Positions 35,401-44,400 of a DNA stretch of 64,000 bases are shown here, piece after piece (the stretch's first letter is position 1; each line of letters starts with the position of its first letter). The notes under the pieces were generated by a model. It worked only from the letters and a program-made list of their open reading frames with translations, searched no databases and was not told the origin of the DNA. The stretch is from HRBIN30 sp964534275 (GTDB lineage: Bacteria > Desulfobacterota > Binatia > HRBIN30), in assembly GCA_964534275.1 (NCBI GenBank), contig CAZHQG010000001.1:62001-126000 (forward strand). Reading direction: 5' to 3'. Made by a program: the position numbers and the translations under genes.

Positions 35401-35955
35401 GGATCCGCCTTCGATGTACTCGATGACGAGCACAGGAACCTGGCCAACACGGTGGCTTGTGAAGCAATAGGCAATGTGTGGATGCAGTCCGCATTGTGTC
35501 CACCGCTGGCTGGCTTGGATCAGTTGTTCGCCGAACGATTTGTTTCCTGCGAGGTCCTCTCCCGGGACCTTCAAGATAACAGGCAAATTCCATTGCACGT
35601 GGCGCGCGAGATACACCCGGAAACGGGTGTTCGCGGCAAGCACGCGCTGGACCTCGTAACGCTCGCAGGCGAGATCCCCAGGGTTCCACCAGCTTTGTGG
35701 TTCTGGGTGCCGGCTCGTGTTCGGTTCGACGTTCTGGCGAACGGCAAGCGCGGCTTGCGCGGCCTGGCCCAGCGGCTGCTCGGAGAGAGTCGCGGCGAAC
35801 TCCGAAGAAGGGGCCGCTGCGGAGGCTGGTTGGGCTTTGGCGTTGCTGGCGCTGAACAACTCGCGCACGTCCGTTTGCAGAAGCCGTGCGACCTGCTTGG
35901 CTCCTACCCGGGCTGCCTCGCTAACGGGCATCCGCAGGGCATCGCGCCATTTCAT
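32449..35955 (-). CDS. pseudokinase-TPR-WD40 signalling protein
   Basis: 1168 residues. Residues about 99-350 are a Ser/Thr-kinase-like domain with the invariant Lys (VILK, K129) and DFG (D242), but the catalytic loop reads HGGLTPEN in place of HRDLKPEN (Asp to Gly at about 224). The glycine loop is lost, so phosphotransfer is unlikely. A TPR-like helical segment follows (about 367-480), then seven WD40 repeats (about 490-810), a linker, and a second set of about six more diverged WD40 repeats (about 900-1160), predicted to form two propellers. The start overlaps the stop of the CheA-like gene (ATGA). Likely a scaffold or sensor coupled to that kinase. Confidence 0.85.
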   Translation of the reverse strand: MKWRDALRMPVSEAARVGAKQVARLLQTDVRELFSASNAKAQPASAAAPSSEFAATLSEQPLGQAAQAALAVRQNVEPNTSRHPEPQSWWNPGDLACERYEVQRVLAANTRFRVYLARHVQWNLPVILKVPGEDLAGNKSFGEQLIQASQRWTQCGLHPHIAYCFTSHRVGQVPVLVIEYIEGGSLRQWLASGQLGSLRAELDVAIQICHALEHAHSRALAHGGLTPENILFTPNGTVRVTDFGITQRREGYSDPYLAPETWVDDGPSDIPSDIFAFGVCLYELFCNGRPYELTRGPRRRCAEPIGRNGQRLPAPLGDLLQACVDWEPLRRPRSVREIRLELARLREELFRAPSPFASLPPNTWDADGWNNQALVALDAGNFPDAEAALETARNIDPHHLEANFNLGVLRWHAGVGSDEAVLDALRQARAPRTQPWLPQYLSALVALESGDGARALELLQEVAPHLPGETNALEELVRAARRCRPAHSLARELQGHSQVVTAVAMTADGKWAITGADDHLLFLWDTFTGTAVRCLEGHQANITSVALTPDGQLALSGAEDGTVKLWDLARGRCTKTLQLPGKVFALAVSADGRYAVASSAGSDNFLGIDGTIVDLWDLEKERPLRRLEGHSSAVKALAMTPDGKRLVSGGDDQRVILWDLLRGQPLRAFRGHEHFVSSVALRSDGQLLLSGSWDRSVRVWDARKGQCVAELRGHTGIVTCLAMRDDGSVAVSGSWDGTLRVWDLSHYRCIRTLQGHRGMVTSVAVAASGGILISGSWDTTARLWDLPQPGPEVCVPRLSLRYEYASLPAEEASAQERAALAQAALCNGDLASAVGAFNEELRHSVCTDSSVRELFRALQPHSEIAGVEVAEPLGSRTLDAPLVAAAYDSETECWFVASTNGSLLAMDTELQKPASSYKVETDALCALALHSHGGLGAVAGFNRTLYVFRSSAPETPVRLEGHRSIVSTLAMGGNGTVVSGSYDHTVRVWDLRTSSCSRIFSGHERQVTTLAVSPDGSLVASGDLGGTVIVWNAATGSTIHRWNPTNAAVSSLCFAAQGELVVAGDVTGMVRVWNLHSGRCQSECVLHEGAITKMLALWNDAWLVSGSVDGRLRAWRAEEPAKATILFTAPGAITALAQTADGAALLVADASARATLLPLAVSLSRKGS

Positions 35956-37643
35956 CCGCTGTTCCTCCGAATGCTTTCAGGCAGGACTAGGGTGACGACG
36001 GTGCCTGCTCCGGGAGTGGAGCGGATGTGAACGTCACCCCCAAGCTGCCGGATTTCTGTGGCGACGACATCCATGCCCACACCACGTCCTGCGAGTTCAG
36101 TGGCCTGGGAACGAGTGGAAAAACCAGGGCGGAAAAGAAAAGACAGGAGCAACTCTTCGCTCCAGGGAGCGCCCGCATCGAGCCAGCCCAATGCGACCGC
36201 CTTGTTCCGTATGGCCTCGTAATCGATGCCGCGGCCGTCGTCGGCAACCCGGATGCACAGACCCGTTTCGTCTCGGCAGGCCTCCACCCGCACGCGGCCC
36301 TCTCCAGGTTTTCCGCGGCGAATCCGCTCCGTGGGCGGCTCGATCCCGTGGGCCACGGCGTTCCTGACGAGGTGGAGCAATGCCGCGCTTAGCGGTTCGG
36401 CCCAATCCTTCGCGATGCGCAAGTCTTCGCCGGCCACCTCCAGGCGCACTTGCTTGCCTTCGAGTTTCGCAGCATCACGCACGGCACGGCCCAGGCGGCG
36501 AAACACTTCTTCGATGGCCACGGTGCGCAGTTGTTGCACCTCTGCTTGCAGAGAAGCCGCCATCGTCGAGAAAAACTCCGCACGGCGTTCCAATGCTTCG
36601 ATAACGGCCAACAGTTCTGGGTCGAGTTCTCCGCGCGCGGCCTTGGCTCGCAACGTTTCCAGCTGCGGGAATTCGCCTTTTTCCTCAGGGGCAGTGGCTG
36701 CTGCTGGGGTCGCTAAGGGCGGAGCAGCCATCGAGACGCGCTGATCCGGAAGCGCAAGCACCGCCGAGGGATCAGGCGAAGCTGGTTCGCCGCGCAGCAA
36801 TGCCGCAATGGCGCTGTCGAGATCGGTGATTTTCGACGTGGTCACGGGGCGGCCACAGGCCTCGTCCACAATGGCGCGAACGGAATCGCCCAGCCGTAAA
36901 AAGAAGTCCACGACGTTTGCGGTTGGGAGTTCGAGCTCGCCATCGCGCAAGGCTTGGAGCAAGGATTCGCCTTCGTGGAGTTGCGTTGCGGCGTCGTGCA
37001 AGTCGACCGCTGCCGCTGCGCCTTTCAAAGTGTGGTACTGGCGGAAAAGGCCATGGAGTAAGGATGTCTGCTCGGCTGTTCGCTCCAGCTCGAGCAAGAG
37101 CTGCTCCGCTTTGTCGAGCCCTTCGTTCATCTCTTCCAGAAACGCTTGCAGGAGTTCGTTTTCTGCCTCCGACGGTTCTTCCACGGATGACCGAGAAGAT
37201 GCTGGCTCGCGTGCTCGGTCGAGCGAAGCGGTAAACGAAGCCTCGTCTGCTTCTAGGCAGGCCGCGAGCGGAGCCGGTAGGCCCTGCAGCCAGCGCTCCT
37301 CCCAGGCTTCGATGCTTGTAGTTGCGTTTGGTTGCAACAGCGCGCGCTCCGCTTGCCAGAGAAGGTCCTCGACCGCGTCGGCTAGAACGCTGGTCTCGTT
37401 CCCAAGGAGGCTTGTGGCCGCACGTTGGTCGGCCAGCAGCGTGAAGGCGCGCGCCAAATGGCGCGTGAGGCGCAACCCCGCGCCCTCTGCTGAAGACGCA
37501 ACTTCGCGCCGGAGCAAGTCGATCGCGCTGTGCGCGGTTGGCAGATCGGCGCCCGACAGCAACGCGCGCCGCAAAGTGGAAGTAGCTGCGAGAGCCGATA
37601 CGGCTCCTGATTCGTTACCCGTCGTGAAGCTTGCCCAAATCAT
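35952..37643 (-). CDS. CheA-like hybrid histidine kinase lacking a CheW domain
   Basis: About 563 residues from the chosen ATG. The frame is open to 38027, and the start is uncertain. An HPt domain (about 160-240) has the phospho-acceptor His in QYHTLKGAAAAV (about residue 204). A helical dimerisation region and a CheA-type HATPase domain follow: LLHLVRNAVAHGIEPP (N-box), VADDGRGID (G1) and ELAGRGVGMDVVATEI (G2). The protein stops at VVTLVLP, the end of the ATPase domain, without the P5/CheW domain that docks CheA to chemoreceptor arrays. Its stop overlaps the start of the pseudokinase-WD40 gene. No receptor or receiver protein is adjacent. Confidence 0.83.
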   Translation of the reverse strand: MIWASFTTGNESGAVSALAATSTLRRALLSGADLPTAHSAIDLLRREVASSAEGAGLRLTRHLARAFTLLADQRAATSLLGNETSVLADAVEDLLWQAERALLQPNATTSIEAWEERWLQGLPAPLAACLEADEASFTASLDRAREPASSRSSVEEPSEAENELLQAFLEEMNEGLDKAEQLLLELERTAEQTSLLHGLFRQYHTLKGAAAAVDLHDAATQLHEGESLLQALRDGELELPTANVVDFFLRLGDSVRAIVDEACGRPVTTSKITDLDSAIAALLRGEPASPDPSAVLALPDQRVSMAAPPLATPAAATAPEEKGEFPQLETLRAKAARGELDPELLAVIEALERRAEFFSTMAASLQAEVQQLRTVAIEEVFRRLGRAVRDAAKLEGKQVRLEVAGEDLRIAKDWAEPLSAALLHLVRNAVAHGIEPPTERIRRGKPGEGRVRVEACRDETGLCIRVADDGRGIDYEAIRNKAVALGWLDAGAPWSEELLLSFLFRPGFSTRSQATELAGRGVGMDVVATEIRQLGGDVHIRSTPGAGTVVTLVLPESIRRNSG

Positions 37644-38016
37644 TGCCAACCGCTGAGCGCTGCCGGCACAGCTCGGCAGCTCAATGGGCGCGGTGAGTGG
37701 CAAGGTTTGCGCCAGCCTTGGGATGAACGTGATTCGCAACGTGAGTCGCCCGACACCGCCCGGTTGGCCGTCGATGCATGGACGGTGTTTGCTCTGCGCG
37801 TCGCCGGACGGGCGGAGCGATTCGCATCGAAGGCGCGAGAACCAATCGTGCCCTCTTTGCAATTCGCCGTAGAAGTATCCACGGCGATAGCAACACGTTT
37901 TCACTTGCAAGTCGCTGGGGGCGGGACCGCGTGTGCTTGCTTGAGGGCGTGACAACACGAACTGGATGGCCCGCAACTTGCGTACTTGACAACCATCCTT
38001 GTTCAGGAGGTGGGTT
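37644..38016. other. 373-bp divergent region
   Basis: Between the CheA-like gene and the small secreted protein. The CheA frame stays open here, and an extended N-terminus cannot be excluded. A GGAGGTGGGTT ribosome site lies just before 38017. Nothing else is seen. Confidence 0.4.
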
Positions 38017-38352
38017 ATGAAGAACACAGGTTTTTGGGCGCGTTTTCGATTGCGGCGTGGCGGTGCGGTCCGGCGCGAGGCGCGGAAGTTTGCCTGGCTT
38101 GGCGGTGTGCTTCTGGCGAGTGCGTTGTTGGCAGTGCCCGTGACTGCAGCCGTTCGGGAACCGGGATTATTGAACCGCGACCAAGTACGATCGGGCTTGG
38201 GTGGCCGGATCGAGCAAATGCAAAACCGGCATGAACTACGGTTGCGCAGTCGGGACGGGGGAACGCGTTACCGCATGAATCCCAGTGGGCGGCCGGAGAT
38301 TCGCGTGCCGCGCGATCCGGTTCCAGCGCCGCCACCAGCTTCGTTGCCGTAA
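38017..38352 (+). CDS. small secreted hypothetical protein
   Basis: 111 residues. A long signal sequence has a basic start (FRLRRGGAVRREARKFAW) and a hydrophobic core (LGGVLLASALLAVPVTAA), followed by an Arg-rich, Pro-tailed mature part (PRDPVPAPPPASLP). No family recognised. An ideal ribosome site, AGGAGGTGGGTT, precedes the ATG. It lies 95 bases before the RHS gene on the same strand and may be co-expressed with it. Confidence 0.6.
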   Translation: MKNTGFWARFRLRRGGAVRREARKFAWLGGVLLASALLAVPVTAAVREPGLLNRDQVRSGLGGRIEQMQNRHELRLRSRDGGTRYRMNPSGRPEIRVPRDPVPAPPPASLP

Positions 38353-38386
38353 AGAAGGCCTGAGTCGCTGGGGTGCTTTTGGGGCA

Positions 38387-38418
38387 GCCGTGCCGGCGCC
38401 TCGCCGTGCTGGCACGGC
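38387..38418. terminator. imperfect hairpin between small secreted protein and RHS gene
   Basis: An 8-bp stem, GCCGTGCC/GGCACGGC, with a 16-base loop lies in the 95-base gap. No T-run; it may be an attenuator or only a GC-rich coincidence. Confidence 0.3.
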
Positions 38419-38447
38419 GACAAATCCTTCCAGGCAAGGGGTGCACA

Positions 38448-41400
38448 ATGTTTTACCGAACAGTGGGTCGTGTGTGGTTTATGCTTTGGCTCTTCGTTGG
38501 GGGCCCTGCTTTTGGTCAGTCGTCGGCTCACGGGTCGAAGACGGGCGACGGCTCCACGCCGTTTACCGGGTTAGGGAAGGCGCCAGAGGCAAACATGTTC
38601 GTGGGATCGGCAACTACGGAGATCCCGATTGTGGTTCCTCCGGGTCGCGCTGGCATTCAACCGACGTTGCGGCTGGTGTACACGAGTCATGGAGGTCCTA
38701 GTCCTTACGGGTACGGGTGGGACCTCCCGCTGGGACAAATCCAACGCTCGACACGCGACGGAGCTGTCCTCTGTGGGCGGGAGACGGACGCGTTCCAACT
38801 CGTCCTGCCGAACGCACAAGTGGAGTGCCGCCTTGTTGGAGAACGGTGTTGGCCAACCGTGGAGGAGTCGTTTTTACGGATCGAGTACGTGTCCATCATC
38901 AATTCGTGGGTGGTGTGGGACCGTAGCGGCCGTAGGTACGAGTTTGGCGGAAAGCCGGAAGGGCGTGAGCCTACGTTTCCACTTCCTGGTTGCACGACGT
39001 TTCGTTGGTACCTGACTCGGGTCGAGGATCTTAACGGCAACTTCCTGACCGTCGACTACGAAACCAACGCTCGTTTGGACACTTCGTATCCCGTGCGCAT
39101 CCGGTACACCGGGAACCGGAGGGTAGGGATCGAGCCAACCTTCGAGGTCCGGTTCGTATGGCGAACGACCGGTTTTTCGTGCCCAGGGAACCAGCAGTCT
39201 GGGCGCCCGTGTGAGGACCGCATCATCGACGCGATCGGGGGCTACCCACGCGAGCTCGATCGCTTGCTCGACCGCGTGGAAGTCGTCTTCAACGGACAAG
39301 TGGTGCGCAGTTACGGGCTCGAGTACGAGTTCGACTTGCCTGGCGCATGGCGTCAACGAGTTGGCCGAGTTTCTTTTCTCTCCGCGGTCACGTTGTACGA
39401 TGGCCGTGGGTACGCCCTTGCAAGAGCCGACGGCCAGCCCGCGAGCACGACCTTTTGGTACAGGGACTTTCGCATAGACTGGGCCAAGTTCTGGGCGGCA
39501 CCGCAAGTCATCCCCAAGCCGGACTACCCTTGGCCAATCTGGCCCCGCCAGACGGATCGCACCCCGTACCCACAGGACCTGGAGAGAGACCGGAAATCGA
39601 TTCGGCGTAGTGTCGCATGGGGGCCGGACCGAACAACGTACCGCGATGTGTTGGACATCAACGGCGACGGCTTCGCGGACCTGGTTGACGTGAACCGCGA
39701 TTGCATTCGTTGGCGCCCGGATTTCACGATCGAGAGCGCTGGGTGGGACGTGTACCTCGGCAGTGCGGGTGGATTTGCGAACGAGCCGATTCGCTGGGGA
39801 GTGCGCCCTTTGGTGGAAGATGAATGGGGTCCGTTTACGGATAACTGCCCCGGGCTGCGGCATACGTTTACTGGGGAAACCAATGTCCGCACCACCATCG
39901 ACGTGATGGATTTGGACGGAGACGGCTTCCCGGATTACGTCTCCAGTGATCCGTGGCGTCCGTCCAACCGTTATTGGCTTCTGTACCGAGGCCGCCCGCC
40001 CGACCACCCTGGCGGAGAGTGGCGGTTCGAGCAGCCGGTGTTATTTCCGGCGCCAGCGGGGGAAATTCGCCGCACGGAACTCGACATGGACTTTATCGGG
40101 TTCAGCCACGGCAGCGCCGACATGGCCGATGTGATCGATATGAACGGTGACGGAAGGCCAGACTACGTGGCCGTGGTTGGCGGGGAGATTCAAGTGTGGC
40201 ACAACCTCGGAACGGGCTTTGCCACCACTCCGGTGCGGTTCGACTCGCCGTGGCGATTGCTGCGGTACACAACGCGAGACGGGTTGCAAGTCGCCGGCAT
40301 GGCCGACATGAACGGCGACGGCTTGACGGACCAAATTTTGGCCCGCGATCTCCGCGTTGGTACGCGGTACACCGGCAAATGGTTTGTCATGATCAACGCC
40401 GGAAACTCCGCGGTGGGGCCCGTTGAGTGGGTGCTGCCAGAGTCGCCGTGCGGGTGGAACGGGATCCAGCACAGCTTGGATTCAGGACGGGGAGACACGG
40501 TTCGCGAACTCATGGACATGAACGGCGATGGGCTTCCCGACGTAGTCGAAGCCTGCAGCCGTGACGGCACCGGAAAATGGAAGATCTGGCTGAACCGGGG
40601 TGCCGGATTTGCACCCTCGCCGATCATTTGGTCGACCGGTTTTCCAAGCATCCGCGACCACGAGGAGCGGTCTTACTCCGGTGCCAAGGTCACGTACACG
40701 TATCGCGACACCTTCGATATCGACGGAGACCAAATGGTGGACGCGATCGTAGCCTCCGCGGATGACAGCTTCCCGGGGCAATTTGCGATCTATCACCACG
40801 CTCAGGGTGCTTGGTGTCCGAGCAGCAACGGTACGAGCTGTTCCTCCCAGCCAGCTCCGATGGTGGCGCGCAATTCGTTCGGTTTGCGACCGGATTTGAT
40901 GATCCAATCGGAAAACGGGATCGGAAGCGTCACGATCTTGGAGTACGAGCCTTCCACGGTATGGGACAACACCGACCGCAACGGGGTGAATCGCCTTCCT
41001 TGGGTGCAATGGACAGTGGCGGAAATTACGCGCACGGATGGCTTGTGCGGCGCCACGAGCTCGGCATGTTCTGCTGACGGGGAACATGAAGTGAGCACGC
41101 AACTTCTGTACGCGTTTGGTCTGTACGAGCCGGGGGCAAGAGAATTCCGTGGTTTTCGGACCGTGGTCGAGGTGCAACCAAGCGGGCATCGGAAGCTGCG
41201 CTTTTTCCACCAGGATGCTGTGAGAAAAGGAAAACAGGAAGCAAGCTTGCTCCTCACCCCCGATGACCAACTCTTGCATTATGCAACGGAGTCCTGGGGG
41301 TGCGTGGCGCTGCAACCCAACTGCCAAGCGGATCCGTCTACCTGTCCGCGCGTGGCTTGCCCGCAAGTGCGCAGCCAGGAGGAGCGCTTCTGGACACGGC

Positions 41401-44400
41401 TCGAAGAATCGCTGCGGTACGACACGACGAACTACGTGATCCGCACCGTGGCTGGCAGCACGAACCTCTCGTGGGATGCATACGGAAACGTTACCCGCAC
41501 ACGGCGCTTCGGGACCGGAACCTCTGCCGTGGAAACCGTGACTGTGTACTACTCGTGGGACGAGCCATGGCGTTACTTGGTGGATCGGGCTGCAGAAACC
41601 TGGACCGTGGAGGAAGGGAAAATTCTCGAGCGCGAATGGTACTCCTACGACGGTGCGGGAAATCTGACGCGAAAGCTCGCTTGGGTGGATCCGGTGCCTC
41701 CAGGAATGCAGTGGATGTTCGCGACATGTCCTGGGGGCGGGCTGTGTACCCTATCTGAAATCGACTACACGCCGGAAGGGAACGTCTATCGCGTAGCAGA
41801 CACCTGGGGGCGCTGGACCTACACGTTTTACGATGAGGCGACGTTCACGTATTCGGTGCGGACGGTCGACCCGATGGGCTTTGTCGTCGACCAGGCGTAC
41901 GACCCAGCATGCGGGGTGAAACTCCGCGAGTCGGTGCCTTATCGGCCACCAGCGAGTGGCGTCCTGGCTTCGGAGTGGCGTTACGATGGCTTTTGCCGGT
42001 TGCGCGCGGAATATCGCCCTGGCGATCCCACGTGGCTGCCCGAGGCCCCACAGGGCCGCCCGTATCGCGAGTTTGCCCACGTGCTCGGGGCACCTGGACG
42101 GCCTACGGTCATCGAAACACGGACGCTTGTTGGCGACCGGCGATGGATTTCGCGGTACGAGTTGTTCGATGCTCTCGGACGGCCGATCCAGTCGCAACGG
42201 GAGGGGTACGTCGACGGCCGCAGGGCCTTGGTTGTCGAGGCCACCCGGTTCTACGACCGCATGGGGTGGAACGCAGCGAAGGTGGCACCCTTCGTGGTAC
42301 GTGGCAGAGGAGGGCGCTACGTCGTTCCCACGAATTCGTCTGGTTGGACGCGCTACACGTACGACGCCCTCGGGCGACCGACTCGGACGGTGCTTCCAGA
42401 CGGAGCAGTGACCATCCAGGACCACAGCGTGGCATGGACCACGACAACGTGGGACGCGTGTGCAGTGGCCCGTTCATGCCCAGGGGCCATTACGACAGAG
42501 CGCCGCGACGCATTCGGCCGCGTGGTGGAAATCACCGCTCGCTCGTCTTCCGACGGCAGATTGCTGCAAGGCACCCTGCGCACGTACGATGGACTCGGCC
42601 GCTTGCTCACGGTCACCCAAGCCGACCAGACAGGCGCGTGGAACTACGCGACGATGGTCATCCATGAATACGACACCCGCGGGTTGCTGGTGCGTCGCGA
42701 AGACCCCAATTCCGGCACGTGGATGTACGGGTACGATCCCAACGGAAACCGAGTCTATGAAAACGACCCGGCGCCGGGCCGGCACACGAGTTTTTGTTAC
42801 GACGAGAGGGATCGGATCGTCGCGAAGTACCACTCCCCGGGAGATACGTACGCTTGGCGGTGCGGCCAGGAACCTGCGGTTGCATATCGCTACGACACCT
42901 ACGTAGACCTGGTCGACGCTGCTGGGTTCGGGGCTGATGCTCAAGGCGCCGTCGGCCGGGTGACTCGTGTCGAGGAACGCGACACCGCCCGCGGTGGCTG
43001 GGTGATTTCCTCGATTTACTATGATGCCCAAGGGCGTCCGATCGCGACACGCTTGACCTTGGGGCTCCCAGGGGAGCCTGTCAGCTCCGCAGCAGTGCAG
43101 AGAACGTACGATCAAGTGGGGAACGTTCTTACGCTTAGGTATCCCGACGGAGAAGTCGTGCGCCACAAATACGACCGCGCTGGGCAGTTGTACGCACTGT
43201 TGGGAAGCCGGATTTACGCCCGCAAGATCACCTACGATCTTTTTGGCCGCCCGAGCGAGATTCGGTTTGGCAACGGCACCAAAGACGTACGCACATATGC
43301 AAGTGGGCCAGGCGCCTTCCGATTGCGCACCAGTGAAACCGTGCGTGGGGCAGAACGCTTACAAAGCCTCGCCTACGAAAACTACTCGGCAACCGGGTTG
43401 ATCGAACGGATTGTCGACCGGGGATCGACTGCCGGTAGGCCGGAGCTCGACCGCTCCGAAGCGTTTGCGTACGACGAACTTGGCCGGCTCACCCGGTGTA
43501 CATTGTCGCAAAGCAACGCCACGATCTCCTACGAATACGACGCGTTGGGAAACATGGTGCGGAAGGAAGGGACCCGGTTTTCCTACGACTCTTACCGACC
43601 ACATCGCGCCACGGCCGTGGACTCGGGAGACTCTCCCCTCTCGTACGATGCGAACGGGAACCGCATTGCGAAGCCCGGCTACCGGTTCGAATTCAATGCA
43701 GACAACCAGTTGACCAGCATTAACGACGGCATGGTGGAGTTTTACTACGATCACACCGGAACGCGGGTGGGCGAGCGACGCGCTGGGAGCTCCTGGAAAC
43801 GCTACTACTTCGGCCTCACCGAAGCCGAGCCTGGCTACGTGACCAAGTTTTACTTCGCTGGGAAAATTTTGATCGCATCGCAGCGGGTTGGGAACGGCTC
43901 GTTCGCTCGATCGGAAGACTCCGCGTTCGCTGGGATCACGGCTCGCTGGGCAGCGAACGGATACCCTGTGCTGCACGTATTTGTGCGCCCGGACGTTGGC
44001 GCCACCGTGGCTTTGATCCTGTTGACTGCCGCCTTCGTGACTTTGTTCGCGCCCGGTCGAGGAGTGCGCTGCTTGGGAATCCGTGTGCGGCCAGGCGTAG
44101 TCGTCCTGCTACTGCTGGTCTGGTCCGCTGGCACCGTGCCCTGGCCACTACTTGTGTCCCCTGCCGAGGCGCAAAGCTCGCTTTCCGAGTTCCGCTTCTT
44201 CCACCTTAACCACATTGGCTCGACGCAGATGATCACGGACGCGGGTGGCCGGGTCGTCGTGCACGTGCGCTACACGCCATATGGCGGGATCCTTGGGTAC
44301 TTCGACGCTGATGGGCGACGAATTCCAACCACGCAATGCGCCACGAGCCATGGCTGCCGCGAGTTCACGGGTTACGAACGCGAGCCCTTTTCGGGCCTAC

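Noticed and set aside
38017..38352. Small secreted protein as an immunity protein for the RHS gene
   Set aside because: It is upstream, short, and Arg/Pro-rich without a fold. Immunity genes normally follow the toxin, so this is kept only as a question.
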